A stretch of DNA of 64,000 nt from Xestospongia muta (lineage: Eukaryota > Porifera > Demospongiae > Haplosclerida > Petrosiidae). The notes below the pieces were generated by a model, which ran no database searches, was not told the origin of the DNA, and worked only from the letters and a program-made list of their open reading frames with translations. Numbering within the stretch: the first letter of the stretch is position 1; each line of letters begins with the position of its first letter. Of the stretch, positions 37,101 through 47,189 are shown piece after piece. A program made the translations under genes and the position numbers. Where the stretch lies: NCBI GenBank assembly GCA_963693285.1, contig OY848917.1, positions 12,214,192-12,278,191 on the forward strand. Reading direction: 5' to 3'.

Positions 37101-40100
37101 ATACCAGTTTTCAATTATCGAGTTCAAAGCCATCTCAAATACTTGTCATTGGAAGTCGACTTGATGAAATGACTGATGGTTTTGAGGACGTTTCTAAAGT
37201 AGTTGCTGAAGTTGCTGAAAAAGCTGATCATTCACAGGAATATTGTGGATTCTTACCTATGGAATGTCATCGTCTTGAAGGAAAAGGTGTTAAAGAGTTT
37301 GTCGCTACACTTTCTTATAGCTGCAAAGCTGTACTTGATCGATCTGATAAAATTAGTTTCTATTGCCACGTTCAATTCTCCTTCTTGCAATTGCTTCGAA
37401 ATGATGAAAATATTATAGCCATTAGCCTGATGGAGTTATGTGCTGTATTACAAAAGCGTGACGACCCTTCACTTCCTTCTCAAAAGTCTGTGTTGTTGGA
37501 ATTCTTAACCACTTTAAGTGACAAGGGTCTCATCTTATTCCTTAAAAATGAGGATGATGCTCAAAGTTGGATTGTTATTGACAGAGCTGCTCTTCTCACT
37601 GAAGTCAATGGTGTTCTATTTGCTCCTAAAGAAATCAAGCATGCCCATCAAAATATTGCTAGTAATACTGGTATTGTGCCTAAGTCTATTCTGCAAAAAT
37701 TATTTCCAAAGCACAATACTGATATGTTAATTGGGTTTCTTAAAAGTCTTCAGTTCTGTCATGTTTTAGATCCAAATACACTGCAAATGTTCAAAACAAA
37801 TATGTCAGTTCCCTCTTCTCTACCATCAGATGAGCTCTTATTTTTTCCATCTCTCATTTGTACTGAGCCACCAACAGATATTGTAATAGAAGATGGGTTA
37901 GGATGGTGTCTGTGGTGTCCTGATCCTAACCAATTCCTATCGACACGATTTCTTCACCTTCTTCTTTTTGGCCTTTCTCGCAGTTTTTGTCTGCAACGTC
38001 GCAATGTAGCTGGTGAAATTGCTGATTGCCATCACGATATCCAATTGTTAGCTTGTTCTTGCAATGTATGGACAAATGGCATTTATTGGAAGAGGGAGGA
38101 AGTCAAAGTTATTGTTGAAGTATCTGAAAATTTTCGCTGTGTTACAGTAATTACATCAATGAATGATGTCATGATAAGTCGAAAATTTTTTAATTTTGTT
38201 ATTAAGAGCATATTAAAGTTGAGTGAGATGCACTCGTTTAAATGTGAGGAATACCTCATTGCTCCTAGTGATGTAGCAAAAACTCGTAGTCTTTGTGTCA
38301 AAAAACGGACACTTTATAATATAAAAGATGTCGCTCGATCAGTGCTTGCAAAATGTAATGTTAGTGATGACAAAGACACCAAGAGTGTGGCCATTGAACA
38401 AATTGTGGGACATTATGATCCCTTTCTTTGCATTGCTCCTTCAGTGACAAAAGCACTTTTCAGTGCTGAGCTGACACTTCGAGAGGACCACCTTCAACAC
38501 ATAGTGAATAGGTGTTCTTATTTCTCATCCTCACTCTTATCATCAAGTCACATGTCAGTAGAGGAACGTTGCAGTCAACTCAGTGTGTTTGCTGGACGGA
38601 ATCCTTTGGTAAGTATAAATTAGCTTGAATATACATGTACAAGAAATCTATTGGAAAGTTGTCATGCATCCTGTTTGCATCACATTAATTTCGTACTGTA
38701 TCATAATTCATTCTGTTATAGGAACTTGCTTATCCTCCATTAAATGAAGATGAAATAGAAATTATATCTGACAAACTCCTCTTTAAAGGTTAGTGTATAG
38801 TGTTAATGATGTTTAAGTATTGGTTATAGCCAACTTTTTTGGGTGTATTACAGATATAGTGTACTATGTAGCAAACAAACCCAAGGATTATTATGTCAAA
38901 GCATATGCTATATGCATTATACAGTACAATGTAGGTCGGGCTATAACATCCTTATGAGTTGATACCATTAAAATTCAAAGTGATGTCACAGCTCAGTATT
39001 TGTTAATGCACTGTATCTGGATACCAACGTCACTTCATAGCTTTGAGCACCTCATTAGTACTTTGAGCTTCTATGTTACTATATCTCCATTGGTTTTATT
39101 AAATAATGTCTAATTTGTGGATCTGTCTATAATTTGAGATAACACATCCATCCTAATGAGTATAAAAATCATTAAAACTAGTTTCTCATAGCAATTTTAT
39201 GAAGTATATTTATTGCATATAACTCTGTCTCAAAATATTGAATAAATACAAACTAAAAGTTCAGTAGACAAGGTATATCTTATAATTATAAGATATATAG
39301 ATTTTTAGACTAATTGTGTTGCTATTATAATGTCCAAAAATAGCATAGAAAGTTAAATAACTTGTAAACTTATCGCAAACTGTTCCATCCTTTATTTTTT
39401 GGCTTTTTTGGATTTTCTGAAACACACTAATAGCAATTATAAAAATGTTTAATGTTATACAGGTGTACATACAGTACATTATAACAAAATAGGCAAAAGA
39501 TTTTGTCTATTCTTAGTTTTTTACAATGGCAATCTTGTGCTAAGCCACAGGTGTACATGGCAACAGTTTATAACCAGTGTGCTGTTGTGCTAGATACCAG
39601 GTTAAAAGAATATATAACTGTTTCTAGAATGGTTTCCGAGTTTAAATTCAAGAAAGGTCTATCAACAATGTTTCTAGGGAATGAATTATATGGTGACACA
39701 ATAAGAATTATTTGCGCCTCTATCTGACTATTTTTTCCATCTATATGTGTGTATGACAATAACATAATTACACTAATCTTATTGTTTAATAAAAACTTCA
39801 TTTTTATGTCAATAAAACATGTCCTTTCATTTCATTTCATTTCATAATATTAGGTAATATAGCTAAAGGAGTGTCTGCTATACCTGATTGGATCTTGGAT
39901 CAACAACCTCCCGTTCTAGAAATAACTACACATGCTAGAACTGCAGAGTGGAAACAATTGGGTGTGCAACTGGAACTAAATGATACCGATTTAGCTGGAT
40001 GTCGTGATTGTACTGAGATGTATCTGTTATGGATTATGGAAAAAGATGAAAACGCGACTCGAAGGAAACTAATATCTGCTTTAAGAGCAATCCGACAAAA

Positions 40101-40194
40101 TAATATAGTACATAACTATGAACGTCATCTAAAACAGTTTCTGTGTAAACCTAAGATACATTCTAAATTCCTCTATAATAAGGATTTAGCCTGA
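16124..40194 (+). CDS. ankyrin-Roc-COR-like-death domain protein (DAPK-like, no kinase)
   Basis: Fifteen exons join into 1198 codons: 16124-16159, 17198-17290, 19609-19707, 23819-23917, 24303-24401, 25941-26039, 26423-26521, 29551-29649, 30995-31093, 32921-33025, 33370-33462, 33712-33810, 36539-38608, 38722-38788, 39854-40194. All introns are GT-AG, and all but the last are phase 0. Residues 13 to about 430 are ankyrin repeats, mostly one 33-residue repeat per exon. A Roc-like GTPase follows (P-loop GNTGAGKSS near 452, DLAGH near 509, SRLD near 582 in place of the usual NKxD/THxD), then a COR-like region, then a death domain (about 1105-1180). The order matches DAPK1 after its kinase and other Roco proteins, suggesting a GTPase-regulated adaptor in death or innate-immune signalling; that role is inferred. 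The start is MATRLTKEEMLT, nine bases after an acceptor, so a 5' UTR intron is likely. Extra or alternative ankyrin exons cannot be excluded. Confidence 0.82.
17198..17290 (+). CDS. exon 2: first ankyrin-like exon (31 codons)
   Basis: Acceptor TTTTTGCCACAG, donor GTAAGT. Encodes a half-degenerate ankyrin unit (LIECAKKGDLSGIKFALSRG, then ADVNATDL). It has the same odd length (93 bases) and pattern as exon 11 (33370-33462), suggesting that these two exons head two related ankyrin blocks. Confidence 0.85.
18549..18854 (+). pseudogene. MADF-domain fragment in intron 2 (possible Harbinger relic)
   Basis: An ATG at 18735 opens MLDEKLIKAVHYFPCLWQ, then a YKDARARENTWKEVANQ stretch, ending at a GTATGA donor at 18855. 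The spacing of hydrophobic and Trp residues (V..FPcLW...YkDa..re.tW.eva) is that of the MADF/Myb-SANT-like DNA-binding domain, which often accompanies PIF/Harbinger transposases. GGCTGGTTCACA at 18553 resembles Harbinger termini. I found no matching right end and no second exon, so it is probably a truncated relic. It is on the same strand as the host gene. Confidence 0.45.
19490..24215 (+). repeat. two-exon ankyrin module, copy 1
   Basis: Contains exon A (19609-19707, starts EGWAALHYASFEGHTKIVEV) and exon B (23819-23917, starts EGSTPVMLAAKKGYKDIVLI). Sequence on both sides of each exon is shared with copies 2 and 3, for example GTGGTCTAATTTGAC before A and GTACATACAA after B. The A-B intron is about 4.1 kb because of a long satellite array. 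Confidence 0.9.
20101..23330 (+). repeat. 143/144-bp satellite array 1 (about 23 units)
   Basis: Landmark GATGCTG...ACTTGTGATCTGAATGTG recurs at 20528, 20672, 20815, 20959 and 21102, so the period is 143-144 bases. Two unit types alternate over much of the array: one has TCCTTTACAACATAATAGAAGG, the other TTCTTTACTATATAATAGTCTG, giving a 287-base dimer. Later units are more mixed. Every unit carries TAG, three bases, then GTAAGT or a close variant. It lies within the intron between exons 3 and 4 of the ankyrin gene. Confidence 0.95.
24216..26330 (+). repeat. two-exon ankyrin module, copy 2
   Basis: Exon A at 24303-24401 appears identical to copy 1. Exon B at 25941-26039 differs at a few codons (KKRHKDVV, LEIVNK). 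The A-B intron is only about 1.5 kb because its satellite array is short. Confidence 0.9.
24640..25430 (+). repeat. satellite array 2 (about 6 units)
   Basis: Same 143-bp family as array 1, same orientation, in the exon 5-6 intron. The last unit is diverged (TTTTTGGTGTTACAATGCTG) and leads into the conserved post-array flank starting TTGGTAAGTGTGATATAAC. Confidence 0.9.
26905..27540 (+). repeat. satellite array 3a (about 5 units)
   Basis: Same family and orientation. Ends in the diverged unit (TTTTTGGTGTTACAATGCTG) also seen at the ends of arrays 2 and 3b. Confidence 0.9.
27890..28690 (+). repeat. satellite array 3b (about 6 units)
   Basis: Starts abruptly inside the post-array flank of array 3a (GAGTTTTTATTTTATTTACTC junction near 27890), so it was joined there by a deletion or unequal exchange. 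Confidence 0.9.
29130..29390. repeat. inverted plus direct satellite fragment pair
   Basis: 29130-29265 is a satellite unit in reverse orientation (TTGCACTTACAGACTATTAT, CAGATCACAAGTAAT). It is directly followed by a forward fragment from about 29270. The joint AATACACTTAGAATTTTTTA next to GTGTATTTCAATC makes a local palindrome. Confidence 0.85.
31490..31890 (+). pseudogene. THAP-type zinc finger relic in an intron
   Basis: MISFCTVPGCNNRSF has the CxxxxC start and the PGCNNR core of THAP domains, followed by a FHLKK...WQKERRFGF stretch at the expected distance. The later C-x-x-H part is only recoverable in another frame (HCYHMDQFL). A further coding-like stretch (SYDLCQKSLLCTLSTRTPT) is in a third frame. 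THAP domains occur in P-element/THAP9-type transposases, so this is probably a transposon relic within the intron between exons 9 and 10. Confidence 0.4.
35011..35826. repeat. 408-bp tandem duplication
   Basis: The segment starting ATAACTTGTTTTTTATTGG at 35011 is repeated from 35419. By eye the copies differ at about one position (GAAATTGC against GAAATCGC). It lies in the intron between exons 12 and 13. The near-identity means it is very recent, or an assembly artefact. Confidence 0.95.
36026..36180 (+). pseudogene. hAT transposase C-terminal dimerisation fragment
   Basis: MAQDILVIPASLTPVERVFP matches the hAT dimerisation-domain core (DiLaIPatsvpsERvFS), followed by KLG and later stops. Only this short piece is present, in intron 12 on the host-gene strand. 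It is too short to place within hAT. Confidence 0.6.
36539..38608 (+). CDS. exon 13: last ankyrin repeats, Roc-like GTPase, COR-like region
   Basis: A single 690-codon exon. It opens with an ankyrin unit (FGNTPLHAACSGCHGDVV) and a second, partial one (DNQTAMELVYHND). The GTPase core then shows VFFCGNTGAGKSS (P-loop), TTGINAHTI (switch I with the conserved Thr), VLYDLAGHKEYY (DxxG, His where Ras has Gln) and LVIGSRLDE (G4 position, keeping the Asp). The rest is a Cys- and Leu-rich helical region fitting the COR position: LLEFLTTLSDKGLILFL, then VIDRAALLTEVNGVLF, which resembles the winged-helix part that follows Roc. The donor is GTAAGT at 38609. This is the only very large exon of the gene, so the ankyrin part and the GTPase part may have separate origins. 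Confidence 0.9.
38722..38788 (+). CDS. exon 14: linker
   Basis: 67 bases encoding ELAYPPLNEDEIEIISDKLL plus FK, ending in phase 1 at a GTTAGT donor. The split Gly codon is completed by exon 15, which restores the death-domain frame; this supports both junctions. Confidence 0.8.
39274..39297. repeat. 24-base perfect palindrome
   Basis: Two 12-base self-complementary halves around AATT, in intron 14. Too AT-rich and short for a functional reading. Confidence 0.7.
39825..39844 (+). repeat. (TTTCA)4 microsatellite at the last acceptor
   Basis: Four exact TTTCA units end nine bases before exon 15, so the microsatellite supplies most of the pyrimidines upstream of the final splice acceptor. Confidence 0.85.
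39854..40194 (+). CDS. exon 15: C-terminal death domain
   Basis: After the acceptor (AATATTAG) the exon runs 113 codons to TGA at 40192-40194. TAEWKQLGVQLELNDTDLAG, the aligned MYLLWIMEKDENATRRKLIS segment and ALRAIRQNNIV are the W-LG--L-l---dL, W and AL--i blocks of death domains. A death domain at the very end is the DAPK arrangement and implies homotypic binding to other death-domain proteins. The exon begins within a Gly codon shared with exon 14. Confidence 0.9.
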
Positions 40195-41315
40195 TTCCAT
40201 ACGTTTTTTGCTTTAGACAGGACCATATACATTTTCCTATGCTGTATCTTTAATTTTGTTATTTTATTTACCATTTGACTAATATATTTACTTTTTACTT
40301 TATAAATTTGACTGATCAAATTGTGTCCCTCTCTTTTAGTTTCATGAAAGTTGATTATTTAGTATAATAATGTAATATATATACATCTGACTTTTCTTTT
40401 TAATTTTAGTTCATTTTTGATTGTGAACAGTTTTTATTGTAGTGAACTATTTAATTTGACCAAGTGTGTGACCTTTTCTTATTTGATTATGTTTGTAAAG
40501 TGCAATTACTTTTTCAAAGAAGACATTTTCATTCTAGTATCATCAATATATCATTGTTCGTGATTGCATCATGAGAAAGCACACTATATTAATAATATTC
40601 ATTATTGTGTAGATAATTGTGTTACAATAGCATCCAATATTCTGATGACTGAGTTTCAAAGGTGTACCAAAAATTAAATTGTGTTTAAAGTGTAGTGATA
40701 TTTCGGAACTATATTGTGTGTTACTGAAAGATACACAGACATTGCCCTAATGTGATGTGACAGGGATGAACAAAATTAAAAAAACAATCTTATATTTGGT
40801 TATGGATTTCATTGAGTACATCAAACAAAAAAATGATGAAATCTAAATGTATTTTGAATTTGCATTTTAAGACAAAGTTCATTGCAAATAATAACAGATA
40901 CATCAAACAGCGTCTCAAACACAGGATAATCATTGCTCATTTTCAGCACCAACACACAAGTCTTTTTATACAATATATCATCAATAGACACCCTTACAAT
41001 CCTATATGTAATAAAATATAAGGAGATTTTAATGACTTAAAATTACAATACTTTCATACAGTGCAATATACATTCAAAAGTTTTGTCTCAGAAATATATT
41101 ATTTAATAGTGGAAATAATAAATATTGTGGTAATATGGATGTGGCTTCATTGCAAGAAACATTTGGCTATATGTTACTTCTCCTGTATTTAGTAATAATA
41201 TTATGTATATTGATTATAATCTTGTATGGTCTTCTAAGACTCAGCTAACTTCAGTGGACCAACCAAAGGGAACACAATATTGCCTATAAGTGAAAATACA
41301 AATCTTAAAAATATT
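40195..41315. other. 3' flank, no gene recognised
   Basis: AT-rich sequence between the stop of the ankyrin gene and its partial copy. The open frame at 40812-41021 is basic and low in complexity, and I do not accept it. I could not settle on a polyadenylation signal. Confidence 0.3.
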
Positions 41316-42349
41316 TTCTACTACTACGTTCAATTCTCCTTCTTGCAATTGCTTTGAAATAAAGAAATTATTATAACAATAAGTCTGATGGAGCTATGTG
41401 TTGTATTACGAAAACGTGATGACCCTTCACTTCCTTCTGAAAGGTCAGTGTTATTAGAATTCCTAACCACTGTAAGTGACAAAAATCTCATCTTATTTTT
41501 TTAAAGTTAGGATGATGCTCAAAGTATGTTATTATTGACAGAGCTACTCTTCTCACTGAAGTCAATGGTGTTCTATTAGCTCCTAAAGAAATCCAATGTG
41601 CTCATCAAAATATAGCTAGTAATACTGGTATTGTGCCTAAGTCTATTCTGCAAAAATTATTTCCAAAGCACAATACTGATATGTTAATTGGGTTCCTTAG
41701 AAGTCTTCAGTTTTGTCATGTTTTTCAAATGTTCAAAACTAATATTTCATGTTTAATTCCTCTTCCATCAGATGAGCTCTTATTTTTTCAATCTCTCATT
41801 TGTACTGAGCCACCAACAGATATTGTAATAGAAAACAGATTGAGATGGTGTCTCTGGTGTCCCGATGCTAACCAATTCCTCTCCACATGATTTCTTCACC
41901 TTCTTCTTTTTACACTTTCCTACATTTTTTGTTTACCATGTTGCAACAAAGCTGGCATTATTGCTGATGGTGATCCACAAATCCAAATGTTGTCTCGTCA
42001 TTGTGATATATGGACAAATGACAATTTATTGAGAAAATGATGAAGTTGAAGTTATTGTTGAAGTAACCTAAAACTATTGTTGTGTTGCAGTAATTACATC
42101 AATGATCGACATCCAGAAAAGCTGGAATATTTTTAATAAAGTTATTAAGACTGTATTAAAGTTGAGTGAGATGCATGCTTTTAAATGTGAGGACTACCTC
42201 ATTGCTCCTAGTGATGTAGCAACAGCTCGTAGTCTTCTTGTCAAAGATCACACACTTTATCATATAAGTGATGTTGCTTGATCAGTGCTTGGGAAATGTA
42301 AAGTTAGTGATGACAGTAACACAATGAAGGTGGACATTGAACAAACCAA
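41316..42349 (+). pseudogene. partial copy of exon 13 (COR-like part)
   Basis: Nucleotide-level similarity to 37356-38406 starts at TTCAATTCTCCTTCTTGCAA and ends after ATTGAACAAA, covering the second half of exon 13. Lesions include TGA for CGA in LQLLR, several frame changes, and TGA for an Arg codon after LSTR near 41888. The open piece 41633-41890 (SILQKLFPKHNTDMLIGFL) is just one undisturbed stretch. The P-loop half, ankyrin repeats and death domain are absent here. A processed copy is unlikely, since only part of one exon is present; local segmental duplication fits better. Confidence 0.9.
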
Positions 42350-42479
42350 TCACAAAAAAGCACTTACACTTTTGACAAATATTAGTGCTAATTGGGAAAA
42401 GATTAGTCTAGGCCATGATTTTTCAAAAATTTGAAGGTTTAAAACAAGATGGCAGCACACACAATCAAGCTTTCACAAG

Positions 42480-42860
42480 TAGTAGCTCTGTGGATACAAT
42501 CCAAGTCATCACCTGTTTTGTAAGAGACACTGATTTCTGCCATTGAGGGGCCTATCGTTAACAACTTAATAAAGTAGAGGGCTAGTCTCATATTTAGGCC
42601 TAATGACCACCTTGACCCTTCCTACATCTAATTGTTTGCATGTTCATGTAGAATTGCTGGACAAGTGTTTTAGATGCTTTTATTAACATAACAACCAGTG
42701 TACAAGTAATAGCTCTGTGGATACAATCTGAGTAATTGGCTGTTTCCCGGCAGACATTAATTTCTGCCATTGAGGGTTTATTGTTAACAAGAACAAGGCA
42801 GAGGCCATTCATAATTACCTCTATAATCAACAGTAATATTGCAAATGGTATATGTGTTAT
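42480..42860. repeat. diverged 227-bp direct repeat
   Basis: TAGCTCTGTGGATACAATC...TTTCTGCCATTGAGG occurs at about 42483 and again 227 bases later. On the minus strand the second copy is open (NKPSMAEINVCRETANYSDC) but matches no family I know. Probably an unclassified repeat. Confidence 0.5.
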
Positions 42861-43278
42861 CACGGGATTACATTCTGTGTTTATGCAATAACTGAAAACA
42901 TATTTGCTCTATTGCATGTTATTTATGTTTAATTATTATTACACAATACTAGTTATTGTGCTACTATTTGTTTGAATAAAATGCTTTTCTGAAAATAATC
43001 ATGTCAAAAGTTTGGCTGTGAATATATTACTGTATTTCCTAGAAAAGAGGTCCAACTATACTGTTTTTATAATGTTCGAGAGTACTATAGAAATTTCAAA
43101 TAAGTTTTCAATTAATTGTATACTATTGCACTTTTTTATTTTATTGACTGTTTTGTATTAATTTTTGAAATCCACTAAAAGCAGTCATAAATGTTAAATG
43201 TTGTGCAGGTGTGCATATAGTACATTGTCAGTTGAATTAGCTATTTCTTGCTTGATAACATGTTGATTCATTCAAACT

Positions 43279-45420
43279 ATAGAAAGAATAGCCAGATTTG
43301 ATGGTGATAAGAATTGGCAAAATAGTTTCATGGAAAAGTTAATGCAAATGCTTGCAGAAGATATCCATGCACAGGTTATTCTCATTGAGCCAGTATCTCT
43401 GTCTACAAAGACAGAGTTATCACATTTGGCATGTGGTATAGAGAAATCAACTAAAATATCACTTCCAGTTGTCAGGTAGCCACTTTGCATAAAAACAAAA
43501 ATAGTAGATGACAGCCAGAATACAGACATTAAGCCCATGCTTGCAAGTCCTCAAATGAAGATAACAGTAGAGGATTCCAAAGAAAATGAACGTGAACAAT
43601 ATAAATGTCTAATTCTTGGATGAAAAATTGATCTTTTGAAAATATAAGAATTTAAGGATCAGCATCCTAAAATGAAACAATCAGCAGATGTCAATCAATT
43701 AGATGTCATTGACATTGAAACCACTAAACCTGAAAGTGTCCTACAACTATCTCAGAGTATTCTTGCTAAAATGAGAAGAAGAGCTCGGCAGCAGATGTCT
43801 AAGTCAATCTGGACATATGTACTAGACAGTGACAGTTAGCCACAGTTTGTTAATGTATCTAGAGCTTTGTTCAAGGCAATACTGTGAATGTGATTGTACA
43901 CAAATTGACTGATTGTCTGTCCAGTAAACCTGTCTTCCAATACTCAATAAAAGGAGAAGCACTTACCTAGCCTCAGGAGCTCAGGATGTCTAAGCTAGAG
44001 CTTATTACAGCATTTGTCTGCTCAATTTTATTAGCAAATATTATGGCTGTAGATGGAAATTAATCTACTTCTTTGTTTCTAATAAATGGTAGCTACTATG
44101 ACAAAATGAGAGGCCTACTATGGCCATTTGAAGAGTCTATCCTGGCAAAAAATGCCTAGCCTTTATTAGCATTAAAGCGATACAAACATCAACTGATTTT
44201 TTATAATGAAAGACAGCAACAGCTTATTTTTGCTGTTAATAATAACATGGAAGCACACAATCGTGACAAGCTGTCCACCCTTGTTAGAACATACGTTACT
44301 GGCCATGACAAAGTTGTTAGTAAAAAGGAAATTCCAATTTGTTGGTATGTTCTGGAGTCAAACATCAAGGAAGTAGGTGATGAAGTTGGTCATGGTATTG
44401 TGTCACGAAATCACTGTTAACATATAGGAGAGAAATTAGGAATCACTAGATATCAAGTTTTCACATCTCTTTTTTTATTAAATCCCTCTCTGCCTTGGCT
44501 TTCACCAAAAACTTTGAGAAGAGGGACTATTTACTGAAGATCTCACAGATCTTGTTTCTATTCAATTTGCCTCTGGTCTCTTTGAGAGAAATGACCTATT
44601 GCATTTGCTATGTGATCTTTGTGTCATTGTTAAGGTTCAACGTAATAATGTATATTATTTTATTCCCAGTGGATTGTCTCCTAAACATCTCACATATGAA
44701 GAAAAGAGAAAATTTGCCACAACATGTGAACCTTTGGTTTTAACATTTGAACATGGAGTTGTACCTCAGGTATGTAAATTTACATTATCTTATATGTGAT
44801 GATATTTCCATATACATACAGGGTTTGTTCCCAACTACAGTGGTGGCCTTTTTTAACAGAAATGAACCACCATATTTTACTCTTGAATGTCTGACTGCAT
44901 GGACATTTGCCTTGTCAGTTTTCATATACCATTTAGTTACAGTCAAATGATCCTCGTGGCTCATTGCATCTAGTTGACAAAATGCTATGGATGAAGATTT
45001 ATTGGACTGATGACTTCATTGAATGCTCATTTTTGTGATCCATTGTCACAGCAGCTATTGCTTTTTGTGCTGAGCCTCTTACTTATCACCCATCAGCTTT
45101 AAAATGTAACCCTGCATTTCTATGTAACCTAGAGTATCAGCCTCAACAAGATATGCCTTATGTTAACCTAGCTCATGTTACTGTTAATAAAGAAAGGAAG
45201 TGAAAATTACTTGTACAATACAAGATTTACTCTCAGTGAAATTGACTGAGAGCTTTCAGCACTGGATAGTAGGCTTTGGCAACAAGACCAAGTTCCTTTT
45301 TGTAATATGTACATTATGTTATTGTTATATTATGTCTCATAATGATAAGGTATATGTAGATAATGAGTTGGTTTTCTATACACTAACTCAATGTAATTTC
45401 TCTATATATAAAGCATGAAG
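43279..45420 (+). pseudogene. divergent Roc-COR gene relic
   Basis: Broken plus-strand coding blocks follow an order I associate with sponge Roc/COR signalling proteins. They are: ERIARFDGDKNWQNSFMEKL; LQLSQSILAKMRRRARQQMS, then WTYVLDSDS(stop)PQF, in the position of the DxxGQPQF switch II motif; a diverged helical stretch; LLALKRYKHQLIFYNERQQQ; and EIPICWYVLESNIKE (the P-x-x-W(Y/F)-x-(F/L)E start of COR). Next come GLFTEDLTDLVSIQFASGLF, with a GTATGT donor at about 44770, and GLFPTTVVAFFNRNEP with downstream scraps. Stops occur in most blocks. It is much less like the main gene than 41316-42349 is, so it derives from another paralogue. Splice sites at 44770 and 44820 show it arose from an intron-bearing gene. 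Confidence 0.6.
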
Positions 45421-47180
45421 TTAAACCTGTTACTACAACCACCATGACAAAACTACCAAAGTCAGGTGAGAACAAGAAGCTATAAAAATATACCACATTC
45501 AATACTCTTCAAGAAGTATTCAGGTCAATCTGCACTGGTTTAAAGAACTGGATTATAAGGTTATGAAGATTATATCATTCCTGATTAGAAACGAGTGAAC
45601 CAAACACTTGTAGCAGTATATGTAATAGTGGACAGATGATTTTCATTTCTATAGGTGACAACAGTAGATGTTCCATCAGATACATTGAAAGTAAAAGTGA
45701 AAAAATGGAGGATAGCATCTCTTATGGAGTAGATCAGAGAAAAATACATAGAAGAACCTACATTGCAACTATCTATCTACATAGCTGTAGAAAATATTAA
45801 TACATGTATTCAGTCACTGACCATTGCTATTGTAACTGATAGTGGCCTGTGTCTTATAGTGGTGGTGAATAGACAAGATTTGCTTCACAGATACAGCAAT
45901 ATTGAAAATAAGACAGGCTGACCAATGTATATAGTACAGTGCATATAGTAAATAGTGGTTCTTCTCCTGGATAAAGTGGTCAAAATACAACAAGCAAAAG
46001 TAGTTAATTTCTACGAAATCAACATAACTGCATGTACATTTTCTTTAGTTGCTGGTAATCAAACTGTTTTGACCACATCAGAACTGACACAGGTCTCCAT
46101 CATGTAACTCTCCTTGGTTAACTGTATCAGAAGTGACTGGCTATGAGGTGTTTTACCTCTATAGTAATAGTAATTCTATTATGAAAGCAGAAGCTACTAT
46201 TACAGATACAATATTTGGACTTAGTTTATTATAAAACATATAAATTTTTATAGTGTCATATACAGTAATGAGTGTATAGTACTGTTTCACCTAGTGATTG
46301 TAGTACAAATGTACTGTAATCATTTCTAAGTAGATAATGTCTATTTAATGCATCCATATTATAGCAAATAAAACCCTACAAACGTACAATTATATATGTA
46401 TTTAGAATGATGACAAATCTCTACTATATAAGATTATCAAAATGATAGTAGCCATCATGAAATCTAAGATAACAATAACAACAATTTTAAAAACATAATA
46501 ATACTTTATGTGTATACTCTAATGAAAACACAACTATAAGGTAGACAGCATATATCAGCAATGAGTATGCTCTTGTTAGTGTAAAGAAGTGGATTGTCTT
46601 TTTTAATTTGACTACTTAAATTTGTGACATGAAATGTGTATCATTTAAAGTAAAGTGATAAGACAAAATGTACAATATTAATTTTGTCTTATATCAAATG
46701 TTAAAAATATAACATTAACATTCAAACATGGAATAAACAAAGTCTGTTTCATTATTGTTTCTCTTCTAACACCATACAATATCACATACTGATATGTAGC
46801 TGCTTGCTGAAATGAGACAAGTGGACTCCTGTAAGCATCTGATATTTGGAAATGCCCCACCCATCAAGTGTGTCAATAACTTGTAAAACAATACAGTATA
46901 TGTGTACAATGTTAGTCAATATGTAATATCTAAATTGCTAAATGTAGAATATCTAGTTTAATCTATCTATATTGTTTATTATTTTGTGTACTTTGCTCTG
47001 TTATGTTCATGTTTACTAGAGAGTTTCTGAAAAACCAGACAATATAATTATACTTAGATTGGTAATTATAAAAGTCCTAATACAATTAATTTATACAATG
47101 TTTTTAGTGCATTAAAAATTGTCCTTTTCTTATAAAGCAGGTCGCTCACTACTAGAGCAGTGCAGGACACACAGTCACCA
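45421..47180. other. no gene recognised
   Basis: AT-rich sequence between the Roc-COR relic and the inverted satellite. Weak coding-like fragments on the plus strand up to about 45900 could be the tail of the relic, but none is identifiable. Confidence 0.3.
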
Positions 47181-47189
47181 TTTGAGATT

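Noticed and set aside
38083..38301. Minus-strand open frame inside exon 13
   Set aside because: Shadow of the Roc-COR coding frame on the plus strand; no family features.
42600..42863. Minus-strand 87-codon frame as a real membrane protein
   Set aside because: It lies in a diverged 227-bp direct repeat whose other copy is not open in this frame; more likely an unclassified repeat.
43272..43538. Minus-strand open frame starting MGLMSVFWLSS
   Set aside because: The plus strand at the same place reads as a better, family-consistent broken coding block of the Roc-COR relic.
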